DNA of 64,000 nucleotides from Atkinsonella hypoxylon (GCA_000729835.1 JFHB01000001.1:639771-703770); one strand, 5' to 3'; positions 33,359 through 46,488 are shown, numbered from the stretch's first letter. The notes: generated by a model from the sequence alone, not told the origin. Program-made: numbers and translations.

Positions 33359-36300
33359 ATGTTCCAAGTCAGTATCTCACTCCGTCGATGTGTGATAACG
33401 CATTTTGTCAACCATATCGACATTTGCTCTTGTTATACTGACGAGCAACCGAAAGAGGTTGCGAGGTGGCATAGATCGTGCCATTGCCGAGGAACAGGCT
33501 CGCCAGAGAGCCGCCAACAGCACAACTCCTTCCAGATCCGGCTCGACCTCGTCTCGCACGAGTGATTCAATTCCCGCCGGTCGTCGGCCCAGACCTAAGA
33601 AGCCTTCGGTTGAAACGACGGACAATAGCGCGCCGAATCCCGACCCGGCTGTGTTTGAAGCTGCTTTCGTCATAGACGATAGCGAAGATCCGAGCCGCGC
33701 AGGAACTCCTGCTCCGTCACTATCAACCGGGAAAGATGATGTCGACGGTTCTCGAGCATCTACTGCAGGTAGCAATGGCTACATCGGATCTTCAAAAGAG
33801 GGTAGGACTGCAGATCCAGAGACTAGTGTAGGAAGCAAGACCAAAGCCGACGTGTCCACCACCGCGAAGTCGGAAGATGCTACAAGCGCCGAACCGAGTC
33901 TAGAAATAAAGCAGCGGTTGAGAAAGCTGGAAAAATTGGAAGCGACCTATCCAGGTACAATGCGCCGCAATTTTGTGTCTGGTTGACGAAAGTGCTGACT
34001 GACACGCGCCCAGAACTTCTGCGTTCATACCGGGTCGCCCATAGACGGGCGACTGCCATTGAGCCATTCGAGAAAGCTCTTCGCGAAAACACCCCGCTCA
34101 CCTCCATTTCTGATCCTGATGCTCTTGTCGAATATCTCAACCAGCTGAATTTAAGAGGCGATATGGTTATGGAAGAGCTGAAGAAGGTCTCGATGGACAA
34201 AGATGAGCTCAAGAAGAAGCATGATCAGTCGGAAGAAAAACTGCGACAAGTACAAGAGGAGCTCAAAGCTCTCAAGTCGGCCAATTCTGCAGAGTCTTCT
34301 GCTACTGATACTGCCAAAGACCGACCGCTAAATGAAGCGCCAGCTCGCGCGAGTGCAGATGCAGCTCCAGAGAAAGCCAAGTCTCCCATCGCCTCTGTCA
34401 TTAGCGTGTTTTCACCGCAGCAGAAGGGTCGTGACCATGTGATTGAAGACAGCTCTGTACGCGAAAACTTATTCTCTTATGACGAGGAGGTTCCTCAGCT
34501 GCAAGCGAAAGTGGCTTCCAAGACCGAAGAGATTCTGCAGCTTAAAAATCAAGTAGAAACGTTGGAACAGGAACTCTCTGTTGCCAAGGAAACCAATGCC
34601 AGCTTAGCCCAAAAGCTGGAAGAAGCCGCGAAGCAACTGAGTGAGTCCCAGGCGACCAGTGGATCTCAAGAATCTCTGCGAGTCCAACTCGACGAACGCA
34701 GCAAGGACATCAAGATTTTGACAGAAAAGCTGGTGGTTGCACAGTCACAGATTAAAAAGCTAGAACAGCAGGCAGAAAAGGACAAAGAGGAACATACATC
34801 GAGACTTCAGAGCGTTGAAGCTTCTTTAGCCGAGTCGGACAAAAAGTCCATCGACTTGAATGCTGAAATGACCAAGGCCAACAGCGCAAAGATTGTTTCC
34901 AAGAAGCTGATTGATGACCTTAACAGTCAGATCAAAGAACTCAAGAAGGAAAAATCAGAAGGTATAGCCAAGATTGATGAGCTAACCAAGAGACTTGAGT
35001 CACCATCCACCACGAAAACAGCAGCAACTGCCGATCGAATTCCGACTGCTAACACTGCTCCATCAACAAGCGGCTCGAAGAAGAAGAACAAGAAGAAGAA
35101 AGGCAAAGGTGGCGCTTCTATAGCATCCGGTGCTCCTGCTGAAGACGAAGACTCCAGCAAAGAGGTTTTCGGCAAGGAGGCCGTTGCGGAATGCACATCG
35201 GACGCCGCTCTTAAAAGTGAGATTGCAAGGCTGAAGATTGAAGTCGAGACCAAGGACAAGGAGATCGAGAAGCTTTTGAAGCAGCGCAAATCCGAGGAGG
35301 ATCTGCGCGAAGAGATTGAGAACCTACAAGAGAACTTGCTCACTATTGGACAGGATCATGTTGAAGCCAAGGAGGAGATTAAGGGGTTGAAGCAGGAGAA
35401 GGCCAAACTTGAGGAGCAGATTGCCAAGCTTCAGGGGCAGGTTGGATCATCGGAAAACGATGCAGCCACCAATGCAAAACTTCAAGGAGACCTCGATGGA
35501 CTGCGAAAGGAGTACGATGATCTTAAAGAGAGATCTACTACGTTACAGTCGGATCTGGGTGCTGCCCAGCAGCTGGCGCAGACCCGGTTTAAAGACCTGA
35601 CGGACTTGAGAGAGGTGTTGCAAAAGGCCCAGCCAGAATTGAGGACCCTGAGGGAGGAATCTGCAGAGCTTAAAAAAACTAAGGAGGAGCTTAATGCGAA
35701 AGTGAAGGAGATCAGAGCTGTGGAAAAGAAGGAAACCGAGTTCAAGCGCGACGTAAGCAGAGCACAGCAGCTCGCTTCGGATCGCGAGAAGGAGATCAAG
35801 TCGCTGCAAGAAAAACTCAAATCGGAGAGCGCCAGCAAGCAGAAAGCTGAGGATGGCAAGCGCACAGCCGAGAGGGATCTACGGCGAGCAGAAGCCGAAA
35901 AGATTGAATTCAGTGCCAAATTGGAGAAGACGGAGCGAGAGCTGCAAAAGACGCAGGATGAGCTCAACAAATTGCGGCCCCGCATTAAGGAACTGGAAGA
36001 TCAGATGCACAAACTTCGAAGAGAAAAAGCAGCCTCGCAGGAGGAAGCCGAGTTCAAATCCAAGCAGTACGCCAGTGCACAAGGCTTGCTGACGAGTATG
36101 CGAGACCAAGCCATGGAGATGTCGGTGCAGCTCAAAGAATCCCAGTCACAAGCAGAATCGCTCGAAGAGGAGCTCGCCGAAGTCCAACGTCTCCTGCAGG
36201 AACGCACGCGGGAAGGCGAAACCATGCGCCGCCTCTTGGCGGATGTAGACGAACGCGCAGACAGCAAGGTCCGCGAAATGCGCGGCCGCATGGAAGCCGC

Positions 36301-36975
36301 AATCGAGGAGCGAGAGCGCATCGAAGACGAGTCGAGCACGCTCGCGCGACGCAAGAGCCGCGAGGCGGAGGAACTGAAGCAAAGGATTCGTGAGCTCGAG
36401 CGCCAAGTCAAGTCTCTGACCAACGAAAAGGACGATCTGGAAGAACGCCAGCGAGAATGGAAGCGTCGCCGCGACGAGCTCGAAGCCATCGAGTCCAAGG
36501 CCTCGGCCGAAGCGGAAGAGATGCGCTCCACCGTCTCGCAGCTCCGCGCCGCGCTCGACGCATCCGAGACGCAGCTCCGCGATGGCGAAAAGCAGCGTGC
36601 TGATCTGCGCAAGATGCTAGCCGATTCCCGAGCTCGACACGACAAGCTGGCCAGGGATCTCAAAAGCGCACAGCTGAAGCTCACGTCCGTGGACAGCCCG
36701 AGCCGTAGCTCCATGGAGTCGAGTCGGAGCGGAGGGGGTGGCGAAACGATGTACCTGAAGACGATTCTGCTGCAGTTTCTGGAGCAGAAGGATGGCAAGC
36801 TGCGCGCGCAGCTGGTCCCCGTGCTAGGCAAGCTGCTCAAGTTTGACAAGTGAGTTTCTTGCGATTCCGGGCGTAACGCCCTTCTTCCTCGCAAAGACGG
36901 AAGTTGCTGATTTGTACATACAGGAGCGAGGAGCAAAAGTGGTTGAGGGCCGTGCAGCATATAGAGGTTAAGTAG
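33359..36975 (+). CDS. IMH1: GRIP-domain golgin (Imh1-like)
   Basis: Predicted 1131 aa from exons 33359-33367, 33456-33954, 34014-36849 and 36924-36975. The first exon codes only Met-Phe-Gln; splicing gives MFQRLRGGIDRAIAEEQARQ, the typical golgin start. A Ser/Thr-rich linker (about 25-165) is followed by heptad coiled coil across most of residues 200-1050, interrupted by a Lys-rich SKKKNKKKKGKGG patch. The C-terminus is a GRIP domain (YLKTILLQFLEQKDG and KSEEQKWLRAV) completed by the 52-base last exon. By family the GRIP domain binds Arl1-GTP and holds the protein on trans-Golgi membranes as a tether for endosome-derived vesicles. Truncated models ending at 36853 would lose the end of GRIP. 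Confidence 0.93.
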
Positions 36976-37198
36976 ACGTATGATTAAGATGAAGCCGGAC
37001 TATCAATAAAGGCGGTTTCTTTTTCAATTGTGCCTGGTGAGGCCGTACGTAGGCTACGGTCGTAGGGACTACAGTTGAGCCCATTAGTACCTTCTGTCAG
37101 ATAAGTTGTGACGGGAATAGAACGTACATGGAAGTCGTGAGGTCAAGAAGGTAAAGTACATGATGAACCTTGCGACGAGACAGGATAAACCGAAACGT

Positions 37199-37322
37199 AC
37201 ATGCAACAGTGATCCGTGTTGATAAGTTGTTATAGGCTAGAATAAAACGTACAGTTGCAACAAGACATGCAACAGTGACCCGTATTGTCACAGGCCAGGA
37301 TAAAACGCACAGTCGTGACAAG
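37199..37322. repeat. Imperfect direct repeat, two units
   Basis: Two adjoining units of about 60 bases begin ACATGCAACAGTGA and share AATAAAACG/GATAAAACG followed by ACAG and a run ending CAAG or ACAAG. A weaker partial unit appears to precede them from about 37130. Confidence 0.7.
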
Positions 37323-37655
37323 ACCATAGAATGTACCGTGACGTGACAAAGATACATTCGATCCGTCCCATCAATCGTAGTGCAACCCCACAATGGCCAC
37401 GATAATCGATAAGAATAAGAACCATCCCCATCGCGGAAGCGGAACGGAAGCGGGAAAGGGTGGGAATTTCAGCCCTACGGCGGGGAATTGTCCCGTTGCA
37501 CCACGAGCACGAGGGACCGGGGACTCGAGACTAAATAAGCATACTACGGAGTAGATGCGTCCGAGACGAGATCTGAGATCCTCGGTACCACGGCCATGCG
37601 TCGTCGCCAACCCTAGTCCTCGTTCATTTTCGTCGTCCGTCATCTACACCCACCC

Positions 37656-37730
37656 ATGCACAGCACATGCACAGCACAGCACAGCACAGCACAGCACAGC
37701 ACAGCACAGCACAGCACAGCACATGCACAG
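37656..37730 (+). repeat. CACAG pentamer array
   Basis: The unit GCACA repeats about twelve times, with TGCACA interruptions at both ends. Confidence 0.9.
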
Positions 37731-38332
37731 TACATATCACCTTGCGAGACAAACTCCGTCACTGGCACTACTCAATGAGGGCAAACCCTTGATGCAGGTC
37801 GACATGTTTAAATTGAGTCAAGAAAGTCATATTGCGGACCTGAAAAACCCAAGTCGCCAATTGATACTAGAAACTCAAATGTGCATTGGCCATGTGGGTT
37901 GTGCCACTGGCGGTTCCCATGTAGGTTCCCAAAACCAATCACAATCCCTCGTGATGGAGGAAAAGAAAGAAAAATCAACCAAAAAGGGCCAGGTTGCTCG
38001 TCAAGAGAGCAAGGGGCGCACCCAAATCCACCTTCACTGTCCATTCTCAAGGGTGAAAAGGCCCCCTGCGACAAATTGAAACGCCGTACATGCAGTATCC
38101 TGGAATGCATAAACTAACCCGTAACCATGTCCCAATTCACCTTGAGCCTCGGCGAGACCAAATTGCCGGAGATGCGCCGAGAAGCGGTCCTGCCATGTCA
38201 AGTGAAGTGCCACGATTGAAAGCCAGAACTGAAATTGAACCAAAGTCGAAATCAAAAACGTGGAGTGGAGTGACGAGAATGCAATGGGGTCAACTTGGAG
38301 TCCACTCCGGGGTATCGCGATATTCCCTGGTG

Positions 38333-38381
<49 letters not shown>

Positions 38382-38405
38382 CGTGTGTGTGTGTGTGTGT
38401 GCGTG
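38333..38405 (+). repeat. TA then TG dinucleotide microsatellite
   Basis: A short AT run is followed by about 30 TG units with two interruptions. It forms long alternating purine-pyrimidine DNA. Confidence 0.9.
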
Positions 38406-38765
38406 TATCGAGTTGCCAATGTGCCGTGCCGTGAGATGCATAAAGATCAACAAGTCGTCGACAAAAGAAATAAAAAGAAATAAGTCGGTTAATGGTAGAG
38501 AGGAATGACAATATTCGTGATGAGTCGGTCTGTCTGAACTGATGGAAATTTGGCACAGCCAAACTCGTACAAAGTCGACATAAGCCAGCGTATTAAAAGC
38601 GGGTATCGAGTAAAAATAGTCGGAAGTCGGCATGACATGATTCTTTCGAGTTGCCGGTGAAATGTTATCCGGCAAGTCGAGAATGCGTAGAGTCGTTCGT
38701 GATTGACTTGTTCAACCACTCCACCCATGTAATAAAAAAAAAATAAGATAAAATAACCCGTCTCC

Positions 38766-40220
38766 TTACAAAAAGCGACGGACCCAGCTGGCATCAAGCC
38801 ATCCCACCTTGTCGAAAGCGGTCCACAACTTGGATGCCTTGTTGACATCAATCTTGCATGCCTGCTGCGCATCTGTCTTGCGAAACTCCTTACCCGTGCG
38901 AAGACACTGCAGGCGGCGTTCAAAAATTCGGCGCTTACTGGTCAGGTAGGTGGCGCAATCGAGACGAAGGTTGCCGGCCAAGAGAAGCTCATCAGGATGC
39001 AGGAGGTGAGCATGGGGGTCGCTGCTGAGATCAATGGGCTGGCCCTTCCAGTCCACCTTCAGGCTATTGGCACGAGACGGCAGCGATTCCAGCGGAGGAC
39101 AGTAATTGACAATGGAATTGAAGTCCTTATCTTCGCGGTTGGGAGCAACGACCCGCCGCGCTGGTTCGGGCGTTGCGCTAGTGCGGCCGGCGGGTCTAGC
39201 GGGGAATGTGCCGTTGGTCGTGCCAAGGGGGGTGCCATAGGTGGTGCCATGGGTGGAGGCGTTGTTTGTGCGGATCAGGCGAGGGGCAGCATGCGGTTTC
39301 GTGACTCGATCAACCCGCTGTCTGGGCGGTTTGGCTGCAATAGGTTTGGCGGGCATGATTGCATGATAATTCTGAGCACCGGCACGACGGTCAGCTTGAA
39401 GGAGAGCCCGTTCCTTGCGAAGCCAGGCCTTTCGGTTGTTGGTGTAGTGCTTCATGACCTGAGAGCGAAAGGTGAGGGCTAATTCGTAATCCTCACGCTT
39501 GGGTGGCGCAACACCACCGAAGATGCTTTGTGGCCTGGTTCGTACATGTTCGTCCACAATTCTCTGGTGATGCTCGATGTCGGCTGGGGCAAACAGCGGT
39601 GGCTGAGGAGGACTGGCTGGCGAGTGTTCGTCGACTGGATACAGAACAGGGTCTTTGACAAGCTGAGCAGGCGGAGTGGTAGGTGTCGCATTGGCGGTGG
39701 TCATCGGTCTGCTGTAAGGCGAGATGGGTGGTGACATGGGCAGTGGTTGTTGGGATTTCGCGTGCTTGCCATTGGCGCCGCTCCCGCTTGACCTCCTCAT
39801 GGATGACATGGATGACATGGATGAATATCCTTGATGAAAGCTGTCGAGAACGGCATCGGGTGGTGACATCAGACTGGCAATGTTGAACTTCTTGGCCTCC
39901 ATTGGCGGCGGCGGCGGAGCCATTGGCGCGTGCGACTTGAGCGTGGGTTGCGGATTCGATGGCACGGAAGAATTGGATAGGCGTCGGTGCATTGAAGAAA
40001 GGATGGGAGGTTGGAATGGAAATGAAGGGGTAGAAGAAGCGGAAGAAGAAGTAACAAACGAGGTAGAAGAAGAAGAAGAAGAAGGGGTAGCAGGAGAAAA
40101 GGCAGTAGAGGGCAAATCCGCCGTTTGTCCTGCCACAGGAGACGAAGCTTGTTTGTTCTTGTCGAAAGTGGTGGAAGGGTGCGGCGGGAGGGCGGACGCT
40201 GGTTCTGGTTTGTCAGCCAT
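38766..40220 (-). CDS. SWIRM-domain protein (Fun19-like)
   Basis: Single exon, 484 aa from the ATG at 40220 (MADKPEPASALPP). The first 300 residues are Pro/Ser-rich and probably disordered, with a short PMEAKKFNIASLMSPPDAV motif. The C-terminal 85 residues (from about 400, DELLLAGNLRLDCATYLTSK to GWLDASWVRRFL) form a SWIRM domain, a helix-turn-helix fold found in chromatin factors. By family it is a nuclear protein linked to chromatin complexes. The reading frame stays open upstream to 40607 with another in-frame ATG at 40541; the extension (QTRPDQT type repeats from a TCTGG array) looks like leader sequence, so I kept 40220, whose context ATGGC is better. Confidence 0.85.
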   Translation of the reverse strand: MADKPEPASALPPHPSTTFDKNKQASSPVAGQTADLPSTAFSPATPSSSSSSTSFVTSSSASSTPSFPFQPPILSSMHRRLSNSSVPSNPQPTLKSHAPMAPPPPPMEAKKFNIASLMSPPDAVLDSFHQGYSSMSSMSSMRRSSGSGANGKHAKSQQPLPMSPPISPYSRPMTTANATPTTPPAQLVKDPVLYPVDEHSPASPPQPPLFAPADIEHHQRIVDEHVRTRPQSIFGGVAPPKREDYELALTFRSQVMKHYTNNRKAWLRKERALLQADRRAGAQNYHAIMPAKPIAAKPPRQRVDRVTKPHAAPRLIRTNNASTHGTTYGTPLGTTNGTFPARPAGRTSATPEPARRVVAPNREDKDFNSIVNYCPPLESLPSRANSLKVDWKGQPIDLSSDPHAHLLHPDELLLAGNLRLDCATYLTSKRRIFERRLQCLRTGKEFRKTDAQQACKIDVNKASKLWTAFDKVGWLDASWVRRFL

Positions 40221-43200
40221 GCTGAGTGGTCGACCAGTTGATGTCTGGTTAGTTGGGTCTGGACTGGTGCGCGGTGCCAGGTGGCTTGTCAATGACTGCT
40301 GGTGCGCTCGCTGTGCTGGTTGTGCTGGTTGTGCTGTGCTGTCACTGTGTCCACAACCAACTGACGTCTGGTCTGGTCTGGTCTGGTGGACGCGTGCGTC
40401 AGTCAGTGCGTGGCAAAGGCCGTTAAAACCCGGCGAGCCTGGACCAGTGCAAGTGCACACTGTCTGGTCTAGTAGGCTCGGAGATAGAAGGCTCCGAGTC
40501 CGAAGGGATCTGGTCTGGTATTGAAACTGCGTCTTGAGCATGCGATGCTGCAGACGTGGTGCAGACGTGGTGCAGTGTTCAGATTTCTGGTAGGAACCCG
40601 AAGTCAAAGGGTGCGAGGAGGGGAAGCGCCGTCGTCTTTATCTCTTTGTCCGCAGGTCTGAATTCCTCGTCGGTGGTCAATCTCGGGAAGATGGTGTTTG
40701 GGCAGTGGTGGAGGTGGGGCGTGGGGCGTGGGGCGTGGGGTGCGTGATTGATGGATGATCAAGGATGGATGATGGCTCGACCAAGCCTTCTGCTCGGGAT
40801 GACACTAATTAGGCCACGGCGGTAAAGCCGATTGAATCACCCAACTCAATTGTCCAAGGTCGCCAGGGACTGGCTTGCGATGATGTGTAGATTGTAGATG
40901 GTTGGCAGTTGCTGCTGCAGTTGCTGGTGCAATTGACACGAGCAATGCGGCAATTGGGCCTTTGCTTTGTGTGACGACGACGACGAAAGACTAAAATTAT
41001 AAATGACTCCTCCAACACAAGGCGAGGCAGGCCTTTCGTTGGTCCCTTTGGTACCCAAAGTGGACGACCGACTAGTTAGTTTACTGACTTGACTGGGGCG
41101 CGCTGCCGATGCTGTTGACGGGCGGCCCAAGTTATGGCGGGACGCAGGGACGAGATGCAACGCACACGCCCCTCTTCTTTGTAAGAACAAGGCGGCGTCA
41201 GCGTGATTGGGTCTCAGGAAAGCGAGAACTGCTGGCTAAAAGGGCAGCTGAGAGAGACAGCCCACTAATATGCTTCAATGCTTGCCTCCGTATGCAGCAG
41301 CGGAGTGGTGTTCGCGTCGATTGTCGCAAGATGATGGACGACGATCAAACAAAACAGAGGCTGCCTAACTCCAAGAAGAGGCTGTAGGCAGCGAAACGGA
41401 ACGGCACAAGGCTGAAAATCTGGGATCCCAAGTGTTACCGTCGATGTCGCCGCCGAATTGAGCAGGTTGGCTGGCGTCGATACCTGAGTGTGCGTGTAAT
41501 TGACCAGAGGAGTGTGTGGATAGTTAGACCGCGACGCGCAATCAAAGGATTCGGGCCAAGCTTTGCGAATGGGCTCAGCAAGGGCGGAAAAGGCTGTGAG
41601 CTTCCTCTCTACCAAAGAGAGAAACACTGACAAAACGCAAGAAACAACTTCTTTCTTTCGCGGCTGATGTGATGAAAGGAAAGAAAAGGTATCGGGATAA
41701 AGATTGAGGATTCCAGCTACAGGGTTTGGACGACGAGAACTGGGCGCGCCAGTTGATGAATGAATGGCCTAAACTCGGACCTGAAGTCAATGGACTCGTG
41801 CTTGTTCAAGGGTTAAAAAAAAGGACTCCAGTCCGGCCTGAAACGCGCGCGGAACAGCAATACATCCAGTTATCAGGTTTCTGTCCCGTACGATTCGAGA
41901 GCAACAGGGCGAGAGCAATAGGGTGGGACGTCCAGAACAATCGATGAAGTCGAGAGAGAAGCACGTCCAGTAGAGCGCGAGGATGCTAGGGATGAAGAAA
42001 ATTGCAGAGCGAGATGCTGACAACGGAGAGCACCAGTGTCGCAGGCAAGGACGAGGAGAGCGTATGAGGTATGAGATGCGATGACAAACAAGCAGTGCAA
42101 GTGACTTTTGAGAAGGAGGGAGGGCGAGAGGGAGGAAGGACACCGAGGGCGACATGGGAGTGAGAGCGTGGATGCCGTGTCTCTAGTAATCGAGGGGGTT
42201 GACCCAACAAAGACCCACCTATACAAAGGGCAATGGGTGCGGTGCAGCTCGAAGCGCTGCGCGCCATGAAGGTGCCTAACGGTCCAAGGCTTGGCGTCAA
42301 GCCCGACTCTGACTCAAAAAGACCAGACTTGAGCAAGAAACAGGAAAAAAAAAAAGAAAAAAAGAAAAAACAACAACGCGCGGATAAAATAAACAACGAA
42401 TTCGCATGCGAGTATGATGGGACGAGATCCTGGATGGCAATGCAATTGCAGGTACTCCGTACAGAACAGGCGTTGTCAACACTTAGTGCAGCCGGAACTG
42501 ATGTCAAAATCGGACCCTGCATTGGCCAATGAACACGCGCAGTGGCAGGTCTTGGTGCCTGCTGTACAGTGTGAAAACGCACGGCGCATGTGGCATCAGG
42601 GAAAGCGCAAATCAGGATTCAATCAGTCTTTTCCTTGACCAATTATAGGCACCTGGATGATAGATCAATTGATGGGCATATATTTCTAATCCCCCATCCC
42701 CGGCCTGATCCCGGCCCGGTTGCCTGTTCCCGCCTTTGACTTTGTTGCTATACTCCGTACGCTGTGGTATTGATACTCTGCTGGCACCGTAGGTATGTAT
42801 GCATTGACTTTGGTTGGCAGTTCCAATAAGGCATAAATCAGCTCCGGTTTTTTTTTTTTTTTTTTTTTTTCTGTAAAAAATCTCCAAAAGTTTTGGTTTA
42901 CTTGTTCCTTAGACCCTCCGTGGCAGACTTTAAGCTCGACTTGGCGCAACCCCCCCCCCCCCCCCCTCCCTCTCTCTCCAAAAACCACACCTGGCTAACC
43001 ACCCAGTCAGGTGCCGTCGCCAGCCATAGGTCATCAGGCACACCACGCGTCTGGGCAGGTGTGATTCGCTGGTACCATGGCGGGATGACCTCAGCGGAGG
43101 TGTCAACTTATGTTTCTTAAGCCCGGGATGTCCAGGCGCATGCGTTCTGAAGATGGGAGGTTGGTTTACCGGTACGGTGCCGCATGAAGCGCCAGGAGGC

Positions 43201-44863
43201 TAAGGCTGGCGCTTGATCGGTATCATGGGTTCTAGCACGACGTGGCGATGGAGTGCTTGGCTGTGTCTGCTCTTGGTAAAGCACCGGATTTGGGGTCTCT
43301 GCGGAAGATAGCATCTGGCGGTCACACAGATGAGATGAGATGAGATGAGATTGCGACACAGTAGTAGACCGCCTAGCCTGGTTTGCGTATCTACCTACCT
43401 AGGCAGGTAGTTAGTGAATGCCAATTCGGAATGAATGAGCAGGAGGAAGTGGAGATTCAGTTCGATAACACCACCAACACCTCCAATACCACCAATACCA
43501 CTCGTGAACCAGCGGGGTAGGCTGGTTGGCAGCTGCCTGGAAGCACGCCAGCCATGAAGAAAGCCGCCGACAGCTGCCTCCCGTCTACCACCTCGCTACC
43601 TAGGTACCTCTACCTACCTAGGTATGCTAGATTGACCTGTTACTACAAACATCATCTTCAACACCATATTGGCCCAACTTCGCGTAAAGAACAAATCTCA
43701 TCCGCAATCGCAATCGCAATCGCAATCCAAATCCCTGCAACGCTATACGGGCGCATGCCTCCCCGTATCATGCCATGCGCTGTTTGGCTTCCGCAGCCCA
43801 ACTTCACAAGCCGACATCACGCAGCGTGGCAGCCGCAAGGTTGACGGAAGGGGTACCTGGCATAGATCAGCCGACGACCCCACTAGGCAGAGAGCATGAA
43901 TTTCCGTCACGGTTTAATTGACCCCTGCAAAGTAGATTTGACAGAATATGTCAGGGTTGTTATGCTAGTTACTCGGTACTCCGTGTTGAAACCAGCCAAG
44001 CCAGCTTCCTTCACACCCGTTTCCCTCGCTCGTGGCCCGCATCCTCGTTCCGCAACTCGCCGTCATCCGAGGTGTCGGGTGATGCGGAACGACAACATGA
44101 CAAGGGAAGCCTCCCTCCCGCTAGTTGTATAGTTGTCGATGCACTTTCATTTCGGCGGCGGCGGCGGCTCGCTATCGATAGGCCCTTATCACCCACCCCT
44201 CATACTCCGACGGATACTTGCCCAATCTTTGTCTGGATTATCAAGGGCCAACCAAAGGTCGACCAGCGGAACTGGCAGCCAAGAGTGGGGACATGGGAAG
44301 TTCATCCAAGAGCCTTGAATTCATCGGGTGGCGATTGCATGGGACGTTGTCTCCGGCCCACAGTCCTCTTTGTCGTTTTCTATTGTTAGCAGAAAAGAAC
44401 GGTCCCTAGTTAATCTTTGAGAGCATCGGGAGGGACCATCTTGTGCATAGAAAGGAATAGGCCTCGGCAGGCGACGCGACTATCAAGACAAAGACGATTC
44501 GACTCATGCTGGCGCTAGTTCCCTGTCAAACCCATCTTGTGCATGCGTGCGGCTAGCCGATCACCAGGCGTTCAACTGTGATGCGGCGTTTGGCAGAGCC
44601 ATTTCATTGGTCAATGCTTCCTGGTTGCACAACCAACTGGAGCGGGCCGCGTGATAAGTTACAGCAATCCCCATGTGCATGAGACGTGCCGTGCCATTGA
44701 TGGTGGCCACGCTGCCATCAAGCAAATGGGATGAAGGTAGGCACTCTGTTCGACGAAGCCCAATAACAAGGCCATGGTTGCTGGCGACGCTATAATTAGT
44801 CCAAACACAAGTGCACTTGTGAACAAAGTGCAACGCACCGCAATGCGGATAGTTATCTGTTCC

Positions 44864-44890
44864 GGAGGAGGAGGAGGAGGAGGAGGAGGA
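44864..44890 (+). repeat. GGA trinucleotide array
   Basis: Nine GGA units in a row. The minus strand would give a proline run in any frame call, which explains proline-rich spurious ORFs here. Confidence 0.9.
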
Positions 44891-46448
44891 CAAATGTGAG
44901 TCATAAGATAGGGAGTCAGAGCACGCCAACCACTCGACGGACGATACCGCTTCCGGTTTAGTTGTCAGCGATGGGGTGGCGCAGGGTGGGCGGGCGGGCG
45001 ACATAGTCATACTCGTTCGTGGGTAGCCATTCGTAGTCACTCATAGGTACCTACCTAGGTAGTCATGAGGGGAGGGGAGGGGGTGTGTCCGCAACAAAGC
45101 GCCTCTTGTTGGATTGTCAAGATTGTAGATTGTGTGGCCCTATCGATAATGATAATAATGGATAAAAGCCAGAATGCCGTGCAGCATGGATGGGGCCCCA
45201 CCCCCAATGCTCCCGTATCCCTCTGTTGCCTCCCATCTCGTCCGTACATATATAGATGTACACAATTATACGCAGCGCCCAAGTAACAAAGGTAAGAGTG
45301 CAGACATTTCCGTCTAATTCTACGCGCAAACCCAGCCCGAGGTGCGCGAAGCCACGTCTACTGAGTATGCTGCAACCGAACAATTCGAGCTTTGTCCTCA
45401 GGTCATTGTGATTAAAATAAACCGTACCGCTCTCTCCAGACGTAAGCAAAAGAACGTTATCCACAAGCCAGGGTAGGGTATCTCCATTATTAGCGCCTAA
45501 GCGGGCTAGAGCGTGGACTGGGGTGGCGCGGGGGGAAAAGGGTGGTGGTGGGGGGGAGGGGGGGGCATGTGCAACCCTGTCTTTCTTTTTGCTTCTTCTT
45601 TTGACAAGGCAGGCAGGTATGAGCACAAGGCTTGATAACACTTCTCATTGCGGATAATTTGAAAAAAAAAAAAAAAACCAGTCTTGCTTGCGGGCTGATC
45701 CCCCAGTCACGTACTTTCGCAGATGATCCGCCAGCCATCAATCGGTCGCCCATCCGTGTCCATGATATCTGAACAGGGCAGGCGGCGCTATCCATGGTCG
45801 GATGACGGAGGGTTGCGTCGAGCCAAGTCACTTGATGCGCTTGGCCGCTCCGAAGCCGTCTTGTCCCGAAGGCTACCGCATGAGGGGATGTCATGTCTAT
45901 GGAAGTGCATCTTTGACCATGGCCAGAGTGATCGAAGCCAATTGCTTTTCGTAGAAGGGATGCGACAGCGGATTGGTCTATATGCCTATGATAAGTGGAA
46001 TAAAGTATGCCTGTACTTGCTTGCTACAGACTTGTGCAGAGCATTCACGCTAGTTGATGCATCTTGGCTGCCCAGATCAGCTGTCCAACCAGATGGAATC
46101 TAAGCTAGCAATTCTGTCTAGAAGAGCAACTGGTAGATATTGTCGAACCAGACAGGGATTTTCATTTTTGATCCGACTGCACCTACATTAACCCTTATAT
46201 CTGATCTGGCACAGGAAGGGATCCGCAACGTAGAACAGGAGGGAAAAGTACGAGTACACCAGCATAAACTGCCACCTAGCCTAATTCCTCAGATTATTGA
46301 GCAATAAACTAAATAACAGTTTATAAAAATACATTTGTGACCTGGAGACACGTATATAATCTGTGGTAGTAAAGAGGTCGTAATGCGTATTCATAGAAGA
46401 TGCAAGCCTGGTCTAAATGCATTCTATGTATGCATCACCGTCCGTGCA

Positions 46449-46488
46449 GACACTCGACACTCGACACTCGACACTCGACACTCGACAC
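46449..46488 (+). repeat. GACACTC heptamer array
   Basis: Five tandem copies of a seven-base unit, CACTCGA in another register. Confidence 0.9.

Larger units (their letters stand above)
36976..38765. other. Intergenic between convergent genes, repeat-rich
   Basis: About 1.8 kb. It contains a degenerate direct repeat (about 37199-37322), a CACAG array (37656-37730), a TA/TG microsatellite (38333-38405) and a TACGGAGTA motif at 37545-37553. No gene is supported. Confidence 0.5.

Noticed and set aside
42848..42966. T run and C run as a functional element
   Set aside because: Long homopolymers are common in fungal intergenic DNA and their exact length may be a sequencing artefact.
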